From: TMED27 sp041397865
GTDB taxonomy: Bacteria; Pseudomonadota; Alphaproteobacteria; Micavibrionales; Micavibrionaceae
Direction: 5' to 3'
DNA: 64,000 nt
Assembly (NCBI GenBank): GCA_041397865.1
Contig: JAWKVT010000002.1
Location: forward strand, 372,001 to 436,000
Part shown: positions 52,874-64,000 of the stretch, one piece after another
Numbering within the stretch: the first letter of the stretch is position 1
Layout: each line of letters starts with the position of its first letter
Notes under the pieces: generated by a model
Database searches by the model: none
Told to the model about the DNA's origin: nothing
Seen by the model: only the letters and a program-made list of their open reading frames with translations
Made by a program: the position numbers and the translations under genes

Positions 52874-53659
52874 ATGAAGCTAACTCTACGCCGTCTTCGG
52901 CGGATTTCACTTATTATTAATCTGAAGACGGTGATTATTTCTGCGTTGTCGGTCTTCTCGACATATTTATGTCTGAAATACGGGTTGCAGGCTGATTTCC
53001 CTTTAACCCTGATTGCAACGTCTATTGTCTTCCCTATCGTTTTTTCGATTAGCGGCGCTTATAAACGCCGCGAAACCGCTCTGGCAAAATATGCAGCATT
53101 AAAAGCCCATGGAAAAGCAATCTATTTTGCAGTTCGCGACTGGCCCGAGGTTCAGGACGAGGAGTCTCTGGAGAAGATTAAAGTGTTATTAGGGCGTTTA
53201 TTAACCGCCTGCCGCGATTTGTTAACGCAGCCCGTCGCAAAAATCCGCGATAATGAAGATATCGTCTACGGCGTGCTTTCCGATATGTCCGGATTCATTA
53301 AAACAGAACTGCGACAAAAAGGTTTGGCATCGGGAGAAGTGTCTCGTTGCAATCAATATTTAAGCAAGATACTTTTGGCTTTTGAAGACGTAAAGCACAT
53401 TTATCAATATCGCACACCAAGAACGCTTAGGGCCTTTAGCGATTTTTTTATTACAACGTTGCCTGTGCTGTATGGTCCGTATTTTGCCCATATTGCAACG
53501 GATTTCTCCCCGCAGTTTGTATATTTTATGCCGGTGTTGTTCTCTGTGATGTTTGTGGCGCTTGATAATATACAAAACCATCTGGAAAATCCGTTTGACC
53601 AAATCGGCGAAGATGACGTTTCTATCAATGCGGAAGAATTTGTTGACCGATTGAAATAG
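52874..53659 (+). CDS. Bestrophin-like membrane protein, tentative
   Basis: The gene encodes 261 residues. Two hydrophobic helices near the N-terminus (about 15-60) and two near 190-225 flank a helical soluble middle. FVYFMPVLFSVMFVALDNIQNHLENPFDQ resembles the C-terminal signature of bestrophin/UPF0187 anion channels (a helix followed by ENPF), but the rest was not matched. ATG 52874 lies 9 bases after AAGGGGAG; GTG 52868 is possible. It follows icd closely. Confidence 0.6.
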   Translation: MKLTLRRLRRISLIINLKTVIISALSVFSTYLCLKYGLQADFPLTLIATSIVFPIVFSISGAYKRRETALAKYAALKAHGKAIYFAVRDWPEVQDEESLEKIKVLLGRLLTACRDLLTQPVAKIRDNEDIVYGVLSDMSGFIKTELRQKGLASGEVSRCNQYLSKILLAFEDVKHIYQYRTPRTLRAFSDFFITTLPVLYGPYFAHIATDFSPQFVYFMPVLFSVMFVALDNIQNHLENPFDQIGEDDVSINAEEFVDRLK

Positions 53660-53712
53660 TTGATAAAGCTTCTTTTCTAGCCGCTGTAAGTAAAACGCGC
53701 TATAATAAGCCT

Positions 53713-54456
53713 ATGAGAAAACTCAGGTTAATAGCGGGTGCTTTAATGTTTGCGGCTCTGGCCGCATCACCTGCCGCGCCCGTCCGCGCACAGTCGATGA
53801 GCCCCCTGAGCGAAGAGCAAAAAGCCGCTCTCCCGTCTCACCCTTATGCGCAGCCTCAGCCCGGCGGCGGTTACGGTTATAACCGGCCCGATGAGCCCGT
53901 TTTTGAAAAAATCACATTCCTGAAGCTCGAGCCGCCGCGCACCCTGAGCGAACGCGTCGACGCCCTGATACAGGGTATGTACGTTGATATCCCCCCCGAA
54001 TACGACCATTACGGCTATGAAGTGCGCCGCTATATGGCCGCTGTCGCCGGGCCGGAAATTTTAGGTTCGCCGGAAAAACTGAAAGAGCAGATCAAAAACA
54101 CCAAAAGAGCCGAGATAGTCCTCAAATACTGGCGTCAGGATGTTCAGGAGGAAATCTCCGCCATAGAGGCCGAAATAGAACAAAGCAACGCCCCGTCTTC
54201 AATTCGCAGCTCGTTCAAATATCACCGTGGCGTCGCCGAAGCTTTTTTTGTCGAGGCCGGAAACTGGATCTATCAAAACCGCGCCATGCTGAAATATTTG
54301 CAGGAAATCGGCCCCGGCGCTTACGAATTGGATGAATACAGCCTTTCATTCAGCAGCCAGAAAGACCTCCAAAAATTCGCCGGTCTGTATAAAGCCCGCG
54401 AAGCCGCCCTCGAAAGAATACAGGACTACACTCCGTTCCGTATGATGGTGTACTAA
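53713..54456 (+). CDS. Exported protein of unknown function
   Basis: The gene encodes 247 residues with a clear signal peptide (cleavage near VRA-QS). A low-complexity Pro/Gly/Tyr stretch (HPYAQPQPGGGYGYNRPD) precedes a helical domain with YGYEVRRYMAAVAGPEIL and a coiled-coil-like middle. I do not recognise a family and no catalytic motif is visible. A periplasmic location is likely. Confidence 0.75.
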   Translation: MRKLRLIAGALMFAALAASPAAPVRAQSMSPLSEEQKAALPSHPYAQPQPGGGYGYNRPDEPVFEKITFLKLEPPRTLSERVDALIQGMYVDIPPEYDHYGYEVRRYMAAVAGPEILGSPEKLKEQIKNTKRAEIVLKYWRQDVQEEISAIEAEIEQSNAPSSIRSSFKYHRGVAEAFFVEAGNWIYQNRAMLKYLQEIGPGAYELDEYSLSFSSQKDLQKFAGLYKAREAALERIQDYTPFRMMVY

Positions 54457-54476
54457 CCCTCTTTTGTGTGCTGATC

Positions 54477-55325
54477 TTAGAAAGTAGGGCTGTGTGCAAG
54501 AAGCGCGGAAAGACCGCGCATAAATTTTTCCTGCTGCTCAAAAGCGACAATTTCGTGAAACTGCTCCCGGTAAGCGGAGTATATGCCGCTGGGAATTTTT
54601 GCCCCGCAGCGTTTGTATGTGGCGAAAAGCTCGGCATCATAGGTCAGATTTTCCGGAGGAGGGAGGCCGTTCCCGGAATGCTGCGCATAGGCAAGCTGAC
54701 CGATTTGATCGTGTACGCCTTCATGAAAAACTGTGCCAATGGCATTGAAGGAGTTTTCAAAACCGCACTCTTCATGCGTGTTAATGGTTATTTTCCCCTC
54801 GCCGGTCTGAATATTTAATGAAGAGCTTCCATGTATTATCCGGTGTGTTTGCGCGTGTTCATAATAACGTCCGGCCTCTTCGGCAAAAACGATAGGGGGT
54901 TCTTTAAAGTCAAATTGAGTAGACTCACCCGAAGCAACCGCATGATATTTCCCAACCGCTTTTATAACCGCCTCCTTGTCTGAGCGTGCGCTGATCGGAT
55001 AGTGCAGAAGAGATTCAAAAAGACTTTTATCATCAGCAATGGCCTGCAGAAGAATTTTACGGCTCTTCTCCAAAAACTCTAGATAGGAGGGGGTGTGGCG
55101 AATGGTTTCAGAGATCTTTATCATGGCCTCGACATGAGGGCGCACATTTTTGTGTTTTGATAACGTGTCTATGGCATAGCGGTCATCTTCGCGAAGTTCA
55201 GGGATATGCCGTTCGACCTCAAAAACAAGGGCCGCAATATTCGAAAAACGCCTGGAAAGAGGCTGCGCAGCAAGCGCTTGCTTGTTTGTTTTTTGAATGA
55301 ATTTAAGCGTTAATAGACTCGACAT
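54477..55325 (-). CDS. Putative zinc metalloprotease-like protein, HExxH
   Basis: The gene encodes 282 residues without a signal peptide. GTVFHEGVHDQIGQLAYAQ has the zincin motif HEGVH, and YDAELFATYKRCG, about 35 residues later, offers a possible third ligand Glu. The N-terminal half is helical (ELREDDRYAIDTLSKHKN). I do not recognise a family. The reaction and target are unknown; the role rests on one motif. It lies downstream of folD on the same strand. Confidence 0.68.
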   Translation of the reverse strand: MSSLLTLKFIQKTNKQALAAQPLSRRFSNIAALVFEVERHIPELREDDRYAIDTLSKHKNVRPHVEAMIKISETIRHTPSYLEFLEKSRKILLQAIADDKSLFESLLHYPISARSDKEAVIKAVGKYHAVASGESTQFDFKEPPIVFAEEAGRYYEHAQTHRIIHGSSSLNIQTGEGKITINTHEECGFENSFNAIGTVFHEGVHDQIGQLAYAQHSGNGLPPPENLTYDAELFATYKRCGAKIPSGIYSAYREQFHEIVAFEQQEKFMRGLSALLAHSPTF

Positions 55326-55416
55326 TGACTACTAAATTTTTACATAAGGTAATGTTTCTATAGGAATACCTGTCAAAAAGGCAAGAAAATTTTTGAAGTA
55401 AGGATAAGGCCGCCCC

Positions 55417-56262
55417 TTACAAAGAACGTTTCGCCGCGCTCACCGTGTTTTTCAGCAAACACGCAATCGTCATCGGTCCCACGCCGCCCGGCACCGGCGT
55501 AATCGCCCCGGCCACGCCCAGCGCCGCCTCATAATCCACATCCCCGCACAGCGTCCCGTCATCCATACGGTTAATGCCCACGTCAATCACAATCGCGCCT
55601 TGCTTGATCCAGCTCCCCTTCACCATTTTCGCCCGCCCCACGGCGGCCACAAGGATATCGGCCCTTTTGCAGACGTCTTCCAAATCCCGCGTGCGTGAAT
55701 GCGCGGTCGTCACAGTGCAGTTTTCCGCGAGCAGCAATTGCGCCATCGGCTTGCCGAAGAGCAAGGAACGTCCGATCACCACCGCGTTTTTGCCGCTTAA
55801 ATCCTCTTCCACGCTTTGGATCAACCGCAAAGCGCCCTGCGGCGTACAGGGCACAAGCCCCGTATCGTCCCCGGCGATCAGCTTGCCCTGATTAATAAAA
55901 CTCAGGCCGTCCACGTCCTTTTCCGGCGCGATATGCTGGATCAGCGCATCGCCGTCCAGCGGATAGGGCAGGGGGAGCTGCACCAAAATGCCATGCACCT
56001 GCTGATTGTCATTAAAGGCCTCAATTTCGGCAATGATTTCAGACTCGCTCGCTTGCTTGGGCAACCGGGATTCAAAGCTTTTAATCCCGGCTTTCTCACA
56101 GGCCTTAATCTTGTTGCGCACGTAAACCTGCGAGGCCGGATCATCCCCCACCAGAATAACCGCCAGCCCCGGCGTCACATCCATCTGCGCAACCTCGGCG
56201 GCCAGTTCTTCGCGTAAGGAAGTGGCAATGGCCTTGCCATCAATAATCCGTGTTTCACTCAT
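55417..56262 (-). CDS. folD: Methylenetetrahydrofolate dehydrogenase/cyclohydrolase
   Basis: FolD interconverts 5,10-methylene- and 10-formyl-tetrahydrofolate with NADP. VILVGDDPASQVYVRNKIKAC has the active-site Lys region; VQLPLPYPLD and the C-terminal TPVPGGVGPMT are family signatures. The Rossmann motif VIGRSLLFGKP is intact. The length, 281 residues, is standard. Its ATG overlaps the yggT stop by 4 bases. Confidence 0.97.
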   Translation of the reverse strand: MSETRIIDGKAIATSLREELAAEVAQMDVTPGLAVILVGDDPASQVYVRNKIKACEKAGIKSFESRLPKQASESEIIAEIEAFNDNQQVHGILVQLPLPYPLDGDALIQHIAPEKDVDGLSFINQGKLIAGDDTGLVPCTPQGALRLIQSVEEDLSGKNAVVIGRSLLFGKPMAQLLLAENCTVTTAHSRTRDLEDVCKRADILVAAVGRAKMVKGSWIKQGAIVIDVGINRMDDGTLCGDVDYEAALGVAGAITPVPGGVGPMTIACLLKNTVSAAKRSL

Positions 56263-56543
56263 AATACGAACAAAGCTCCCAGTAACAGGCTGCGCGCGAG
56301 GCTCAGTCCTAAAATCACAATAATTGGCGTAATATCAATCCCGCCGATCGGCGGCACATATTTGCGCAAAGGTTTGTAAACCGGATCGGTCGCGCGTTTC
56401 AACAGCGCAATCAGATTTTGCGCTTGCGCGTTTTTGGCGTTGATGACATCAAAAATTATCAGCCAATTTATGACAACCTGAACAAAAATAATGCCTATGT
56501 AAATACTGAAAGCCAAAGAAATAAAATATGCAATGACGCCCAT
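56259..56543 (-). CDS. YggT family membrane protein
   Basis: The gene encodes 94 residues with two hydrophobic helices (about 3-29 and 72-93) flanking LLKRATDPVYKPLRKYVPPIGGIDITPI, the YggT signature. The family is linked to membrane homeostasis and division-site processes but its molecular role is not settled. It is cotranscribed with folD through an ATGA overlap. Confidence 0.94.
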   Translation of the reverse strand: MGVIAYFISLAFSIYIGIIFVQVVINWLIIFDVINAKNAQAQNLIALLKRATDPVYKPLRKYVPPIGGIDITPIIVILGLSLARSLLLGALFVL

Positions 56544-56638
56544 GCCCCAAACCTTTCATACAGATAAACATTCAAAGAATATTAACATCCCTGATATACT
56601 ATGAAACAGGGAACTTCAACAACAGACGCGAAAGATAA

Positions 56639-57343
56639 ATGCTTCCAATTGATCCGTTAATGACAGGCACCTTGCTGATTGCTGCGGCATCTTCCGCCGG
56701 TCTTTGCCAGATTCCGCAAGCCGCCGAAATCGCCGTCGTCCCCAGAACGGAAGAGCTTGTAATCGACGAAAGCCGCACTCACACGCAGCTCCAGGGGCAA
56801 ACCATTGATACGATTAATCCCTATAGCTATGACAGCATAACCCACACGAACGGGTTCATGCAGGGGCAAATCACCCTGCGCTCCGAAGTCTCTTTGGATT
56901 ATAAACAGGCCCCTTATATGAACGCCTTTTGCCTCTGGTATGAAAAAGTCACCATTGATCTGCATATCACGCCGAAAATCGTCATAGCCAAAGAGGTCGC
57001 CACGGATAAATGTATGTATAAAGCCGTTCTGGAACATGAAATGAAGCATGTCGAGGCCGACCGCAAAATCGTCAATAAATATGCCAAAACCATAGGGCGC
57101 AAGGTTTTTGACGGGCTGGAACAGCGCGGCTTTGTCACCGGGCCTGTCGCGCCGGGCAATACGCAGGTTGTTTCCGATCGGATGAAAAAGACAGTCTCCC
57201 AGCTTATTCAGTTTGAATACAAGAAAATGGAAATCGAACGCGCCGAAGCGCAGCAGGCCATAGACAGCCTTGAGGAATATCAGCGCGTGCAGGCGCAGTG
57301 CCCGGAGTATGCGCCGCCTGCTGCGGCCAGTCGCGGGCGTTAA
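56639..57343 (+). CDS. HExxH metallopeptidase-like protein (DUF922-like)
   Basis: The gene encodes 234 residues. A hydrophobic N-terminus (GTLLIAAASSAGLCQ) may be a signal or anchor, with a Cys. YKAVLEHEMKHVEADRKIVNKYA holds the zinc motif HEMKH inside a helix, as in DUF922-type proteases, with a following Glu/Asp helix. A C-terminal coiled coil precedes a Pro/Ala tail. Family assignment is tentative; the motif is clear. Confidence 0.72.
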   Translation: MLPIDPLMTGTLLIAAASSAGLCQIPQAAEIAVVPRTEELVIDESRTHTQLQGQTIDTINPYSYDSITHTNGFMQGQITLRSEVSLDYKQAPYMNAFCLWYEKVTIDLHITPKIVIAKEVATDKCMYKAVLEHEMKHVEADRKIVNKYAKTIGRKVFDGLEQRGFVTGPVAPGNTQVVSDRMKKTVSQLIQFEYKKMEIERAEAQQAIDSLEEYQRVQAQCPEYAPPAAASRGR

Positions 57344-57351
57344 AGGAGGGC

Positions 57352-58476
57352 TCAAGCCGCTTTTAAAGCGCTTTCCAGATCGCCGATTAAATCATCAATA
57401 TGCTCAATGCCAACGGACAGCCGCAGGAGGTTGTCCGTAACCCCCGCTTTCGCACGAGCTTCGGCCCCCATCGAAACATGGGTCATGGACGCGGGGTGGT
57501 TAATCAGGCTCTCCGTCCCGCCCAGTGATTGCGCCAGCGAAAACATCTCCAGCCTGGCCAAAAACCCGTCCAGATCGCCCTCAAGTGCAAAGCTCAACAT
57601 CGCGCCGAAACCTTCCTGTTGCCTCTTGGCAATCTCATGACCGGGATGCGAAGGAAGCCCCGGATAATAAACCCGCGAAACCTTCGCATGGCCATCCAGA
57701 AATTCCGCAATCTTTTCAGCGTTTTCCTGCGCCCGGCTCACCCGCACTTCCAGTGTGCGAAGCCCCCGCAAAGTCATATACGCATCAAACGGCGCGCCAA
57801 TCGTGCCCAGCGAATTATTCCAAAGGTTTAAATTGCTTAACAGCGCCTCGTCATCTTTCACAATAACCGCCCCGCCCACAACATCGCTATGCCCGTTGAG
57901 GAATTTTGTGGTGGAATGGTAGACAATATCCGCGCCGTGTCTAAAGGGCTGCTGCAACATCGGCGAAAGGAACGTGTTGTCACACACCAGCAAAGCTTCC
58001 GGCGCAAGGGCGCGAATAGTGGCAATATCGGCAATCCGCATCACCGGGTTCGACGGGCTTTCAACAATCACCATTTTCGGCTGCTCTTCAAACGAGACAT
58101 CCCCGTACATATCAATAAACTCCAGCCGGAAATGCTTCTTCTCCGCCAGCGCGCGCAAAAGCCAGTAAGAGCGTCCATACATATCATATGGTGCCAGCAC
58201 CAGATCCTCCGGCTCCAGCAAATGCAGCAATAAAGTCAGCGCCGCCATGCCCGAAGACGTGACAGCCGCGCCGATCCCGCCCTCAAGCTCGGCAAGAGCG
58301 CCCGCAAGCTCATCGCGCGTCGGGTTGCGCGTGCGCGAATACTCGTAATTTCCACGGCTCTCCAGCCCGTCAATCTGAAAGGTTGAGGAGAGATAAAGCG
58401 GCGGCATCACCGATCCATACGCCGGATCCGTCCCCACTCCCGCCCGAACGGCTTTCGTGCGTCTTCTTTTTGTCAT
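57352..58476 (-). CDS. metB: Cystathionine gamma-synthase/lyase type PLP enzyme
   Basis: This enzyme belongs to the Cys/Met metabolism PLP family. RAGVGTDPAYGSVMPPLYLSSTF opens it; YSRTRNPTRDELAGALAELEGG, the PLP lysine in STTKFLNGHSDVVGG, and SLGGTESLINHPASMTH are hallmarks. The length, 374 residues, fits. It could be a synthase (methionine synthesis) or a lyase; the sequence alone does not decide. The start was set at ATG 58476 after GGAAG; an ATG at 58515 would add residues read from the adjoining repeat. Confidence 0.9.
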   Translation of the reverse strand: MTKRRRTKAVRAGVGTDPAYGSVMPPLYLSSTFQIDGLESRGNYEYSRTRNPTRDELAGALAELEGGIGAAVTSSGMAALTLLLHLLEPEDLVLAPYDMYGRSYWLLRALAEKKHFRLEFIDMYGDVSFEEQPKMVIVESPSNPVMRIADIATIRALAPEALLVCDNTFLSPMLQQPFRHGADIVYHSTTKFLNGHSDVVGGAVIVKDDEALLSNLNLWNNSLGTIGAPFDAYMTLRGLRTLEVRVSRAQENAEKIAEFLDGHAKVSRVYYPGLPSHPGHEIAKRQQEGFGAMLSFALEGDLDGFLARLEMFSLAQSLGGTESLINHPASMTHVSMGAEARAKAGVTDNLLRLSVGIEHIDDLIGDLESALKAA

Positions 58477-58490
58477 GCGCTCTTCCTTTT

Positions 58491-58576
58491 CGTCATTGCG
58501 AGCGTAGCGAAGCAATCCAGTGACAGCAAGGGGGATTTGATGGATTGCTTTGTCGCTTACGCTCCTCGCAATGACG
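58491..58576. repeat. Palindromic repeat, CATTGCGA family
   Basis: CGTCATTGCGAG at the left faces CTCGCAATGACG at the right exactly, with inner arms GAAGCAATCCA and TGGATTGC. It ends 15 bases before the metB ATG on the minus strand and lies between metB and the TPR gene. Confidence 0.92.
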
Positions 58577-58627
58577 CAGGTGGTTCTTAAATGCAGAGTA
58601 AAGAGTCCCCTGTTTCAGGTTGGGGCG

Positions 58628-59542
58628 CTAATTCCTCGTGTAGAGTAGCGCAGGCATTCCTCCGGCGTTGCTCAACCGCGCCTCTTCTTGCAGTTGCTCT
58701 CGCGTTTGAAACAGGTTCAAGCTTTGAAGGAGGCGCAAGCAGGCATTCCGCATAACATCATCCCCTCCGGACTTCTGAAGGGCTAATGTTGCCATCTGCC
58801 CGGCTTTCTCGTTGTTGTTTGTTCTTACGTAAAGTTGTCCTAGGGCAAGGTCAACTTCAGGGTTGGATGGGTCTAAGTCTTGTGCTGCGGTTAAAAGCTG
58901 AAAAGCCTCCTTGACCGCATCCATTTTGAGAGCATCCGAGTGTGTGGGGTGATGTCTAAACTGAGAACTAAGCCCAGAGCTAATAACATCAGCCAGACCG
59001 ACGTGGGCCTTCACGTTCTCAGGCTCTTCTTTTAATATTTCGCGGTATAGCGCCTCTGCTTCTTCCGAGGTTATCTTTTTCTCCACCCATAGCGATTTCA
59101 GGGTAGAGACGCTGTCCTCTGTCGCCTCGACAGCGGCTTCCGGTGCTGTTGGAGCATTGCTGTTTGCGGCGGCTTGTTTAAATGTAGAAAGTGCTATTTT
59201 TTCGTCTGTAGGAAGTATCACATCAAAAGAAATCAATTCACAATCCGGCATATGCTTTTTTAAGACTTTGTTTATTTTTTGTACAAGAGCTTCTTTGTCC
59301 GTATCGTCGGCAGCAAACATTTGGACAGTTTCCGGAAACATCGTTCCCTGACTGAAATAGGTAAGGGGAACAATAACTGGCAGGCACTCCCCCGATATCT
59401 TATTTAGAGAGTGTTTTCCGAATTGAGTAGAGAGTTTTTTCTTTTGTGCGTTTTTTATATCGTTCAGATCGTGGATCAGAGCTTTGGCCTTCCTCTTTGT
59501 CAGAGGTGGATGCCATGTTTTTTTCTTCACATCGTCTGTCAT
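58628..59542 (-). CDS. TPR-containing cytoplasmic protein
   Basis: The gene encodes 304 residues. The N-terminal part is basic and globular (about 1-120, unknown). The C-terminal half has TPR-like helix pairs (ALYREILKEEPENVKAHVGLADV; LLTAAQDLDPSNPEVDLALGQLY). There is no signal peptide. The partner is unknown. It stands alone before a 363-base gap. Confidence 0.75.
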   Translation of the reverse strand: MTDDVKKKTWHPPLTKRKAKALIHDLNDIKNAQKKKLSTQFGKHSLNKISGECLPVIVPLTYFSQGTMFPETVQMFAADDTDKEALVQKINKVLKKHMPDCELISFDVILPTDEKIALSTFKQAAANSNAPTAPEAAVEATEDSVSTLKSLWVEKKITSEEAEALYREILKEEPENVKAHVGLADVISSGLSSQFRHHPTHSDALKMDAVKEAFQLLTAAQDLDPSNPEVDLALGQLYVRTNNNEKAGQMATLALQKSGGDDVMRNACLRLLQSLNLFQTREQLQEEARLSNAGGMPALLYTRN

Positions 59543-59905
59543 GGAAAACTCTTGTTCATTATAGCTAAAAATCTGAGCCTATTTAAAAGAGGGATTGAAA
59601 TATGTCAAGTAATTTTATGCCCGCACAACGTAAAAACCGCTGCGGTGGTAAGGCGCAGCGGCTTGAATTACGGTAGTGAGCTAATTAACTAGACGGTAGA
59701 GGTCTGAATTCTTAAATTCTTTTCCATCCGGTTTATATTCTTAGTATCCCGCGCAAATGTGGCAAAAAAAAGGACAGAACGTGCTTTTTTCTTGGATTTT
59801 CATAAATTACTGAATTCACACGTATTTTTACTCTTTTTAAATGCGCGTGGAGCGTGATATGCTCTACGCCACGTCGGTTATGACACAGGAAACACGGAGT
59901 AAAAA
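59543..59905. other. Intergenic region with two hairpins, acnA leader
   Basis: No gene is seen here. CCGCTGCG (59637-59644) pairs with CGCAGCGG (59654-59661), without a T run. GCGTGGAGC (59845-59853) pairs with GCTCTACGC (59861-59869, one G-U) about 35 bases before the acnA ATG. The rest is AT-rich and probably holds the acnA promoter, but no clear -35/-10 pair was fixed. Confidence 0.55.
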
Positions 59906-62637
<2,732 letters not shown>

Positions 62638-62641
<4 letters not shown>

Positions 62642-63324
62642 AAAGGCTTTGGGTTAGGGTCGTTTTCTACAGCAGGCAGCTTTGCTGTTTGCACCCGTTT
62701 TTCGCGGAAGACGCTCTCGATAAAGGCCGGATCGTTGAATTTGGCTTTAAAAGCCGCGCGCCCTCTGTGAATTTCTGAACGAACTGTATTGATGGGACTG
62801 CCTAAGGTATCGGCGATCTCTTGATAGGACAACGCCTCAAGTTCCCTCAACAGGAAGGCTTCATGCTTTTCAGGGTCAAGGGATTCTATCACCGCTATAA
62901 TGAGTATAAGAGCTTCTTCTTCTGCAATCTGTCTTGCGGGGTCCTTATCCGTTCTGGGCTCAAGAAGAGGGGAGGCGTCATCCTCATCTATAGAGGGGCT
63001 GTTGTGAGCATTTGGTCTTATGCTTTCAAATCTCAAATATTCTTTGGCTGTGTTGGCTACGATCGTACGGATCCATGTGGAAAACTGACTGTCGCCGCGA
63101 AATTTATCAAGGGCCTGGTATGCCTTTAAAAAACTCTCTTGAACGACATCCTCTGCGGCCTCTGGGGTTTTTACGTACCTCTGTGCGAAACGTGACAACT
63201 TATCTTGATGCTTAAGCTGAAGCGCGTTAAACGCGGCCCTGTCACCCTTTTGGGCTTGCGCCACCAGAGTTTCGTCGCTCGGGGGTTTTTGCTTCTTGTT
63301 ATTATAACCCGCTGTGATGCCCAT
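62638..63324 (-). CDS. ECF-type RNA polymerase sigma factor
   Basis: This sigma-70 family factor has region 2 (FNALQLKHQDKLSRFAQRYV; AAEDVVQESFLKAYQALDKFRGDSQFSTWIRTI) and region 4 (AFLLRELEALSYQEIADTLGSPINTVRSEIHRGRAAFK), an RpoE-like layout. ATG 63324 was chosen because the region 2 core follows within 20 residues; an ATG at 63399 would overlap the upstream gene by 25 bases. No anti-sigma factor with a membrane helix is next to it in the window. The C-terminal 25 residues are extra. Confidence 0.9.
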
Positions 63325-63374
63325 ACCCTTCTTCCCGTATTCCTTTTGCCGCCCACGCAGCCTCGCCCGCCGGA

Positions 63375-64000
63375 TCAGGGCTGCTGTGACGGCGCCCATT
63401 CGTAGACCGTTCGTATAGCCTCATCCAGTGGAGGCATATTCTTCGGCATACGGCGAATGACAGGCTCGTCTGTATTTTTTTGACGGCGCCTGATTGCACT
63501 GTCGAGCGCGGTAAAAGTTCGATGCGCAATTTTCCGCGTTTCCGCAAGCATGTCGATTTTGTTTTCTTCAAAGAACTGTGCAATGGTTTTATGGCGCTGC
63601 GCATTCGGAATGCCGTCAAATCCGGCGTCTTTAAGGCTGCGGCAGGTCTGCGCCACGGCGTTAAAAGTCCCCGACCAGTTCTGCATCCGTGACGGTTTGG
63701 GGATTTCAGAAAACGGTGTTGTCAAGGCATGCCTGATATGGTTTTCAAACGTGGAGCGGTGCGCGGCGTAAATCGTCCGTGTATCAGGGTGCGCCTTGAT
63801 TTGTTCATAGGATTGGCCTTCAAAAAAGGTATCGTCCTTTTGCCCCTCAATAATCAGAACGGGAAGCTCAGGGTGGTTGCTGACGATCGCATGCCGGTTA
63901 AGCTCCGGAGAAAAGCTGTAAATCCTGATGCCCCGCGGGTCGTTTTCCTGCCCTTTTTTAGTCCTCGCCCGGACCTGTGGATCAACATCAAGAAATACAG
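63375..64000 (-). CDS. Unidentified protein, C-terminal part
   Basis: The frame is open from the window end to the stop at 63375, about 208 residues, with no start inside. It includes LPVLIIEGQKDDTFFEGQSYEQIK and a helical, basic C-terminus ending EWAPSQQP. No family is recognised and no membrane segment is seen in this part. It lies directly upstream of the ECF sigma gene and is probably cotranscribed. Confidence 0.7.
   Translation of the reverse strand, partial: VFLDVDPQVRARTKKGQENDPRGIRIYSFSPELNRHAIVSNHPELPVLIIEGQKDDTFFEGQSYEQIKAHPDTRTIYAAHRSTFENHIRHALTTPFSEIPKPSRMQNWSGTFNAVAQTCRSLKDAGFDGIPNAQRHKTIAQFFEENKIDMLAETRKIAHRTFTALDSAIRRRQKNTDEPVIRRMPKNMPPLDEAIRTVYEWAPSQQP

Overview
The window is a chromosomal segment of an alphaproteobacterium. 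The order lpxC-bamD-recN-ligA, the split three-gene transhydrogenase (pntAA-pntAB-pntB), a DUF1476 (F1-ATPase zeta-type) gene beside purC, grxD-bolA, and the Thermus/Rickettsia-type long isocitrate dehydrogenase all point there. A placement near Micavibrio-like or Rhodospirillales-like lineages is only a guess. All assignments were made by reading the sequence; no database search was run.

Layout. (1) 1-9.5 kb: envelope and DNA-repair housekeeping genes, a lysophospholipase-like hydrolase, then pntAA/AB/B on the minus strand. (2) 9.7-18.3 kb: a type I secretion system of the Lap kind (TolC-like, ABC exporter with degenerate C39 domain, HlyD-like), a CHASE2-adenylate cyclase, and a convergent cNMP-binding/EAL phosphodiesterase. 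Together these look like a secretion/adhesion locus with cAMP and c-di-GMP signalling attached. (3) 18.3-24.5 kb: rpmJ and the rod-shape operon mreB, mreC, mreD, mrdA, rodA. (4) 24.6-29.6 kb: DUF2059 protein, grxD, bolA, zeta-like subunit, purC, an AT-rich orphan, nadK, and an unusual gene in which a Cro/C1-type HTH domain is joined in frame to orotate phosphoribosyltransferase (PyrE).

(5) 29.76-48.44 kb: a T7-like (podovirus) virion module in near-canonical order: two orphans, portal, Bbp19-like, scaffold, capsid, tail tubular A, tail tubular B, one internal virion protein, tailspike, possible small terminase, large terminase, hydrolase, 3TM holin. No integrase, replication gene, phage RNA polymerase or dedicated repressor is visible, and the large ejection proteins are missing. 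The module carries decay (a broken GH25 lysozyme, a repeat inserted in frame in the terminase) and accessory genes: a reverse-strand PilZ gene, a Panacea (DUF4065) plus membrane-protein pair between the tail genes, and two look-alike coiled-coil/anchored-protein cassettes flanking the tailspike. A GAAC-N7-GAAC site, the alphaproteobacterial LexA-box form, lies in the promoter gap shared with the divergent HTH-PyrE gene. The region may be a decaying prophage or a domesticated, gene-transfer-agent-like particle.

(6) 48.4-64 kb: divergent nhaD and nhaA antiporters, icd, a bestrophin-like membrane protein, two HExxH-bearing proteins of unknown role, yggT-folD, a metB-type PLP enzyme, a TPR protein, acnA, and an ECF sigma factor with an unidentified upstream gene running off the window. 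Palindromic repeats of several families (CGTCATTGCGA... and relatives) occur in at least seven places.
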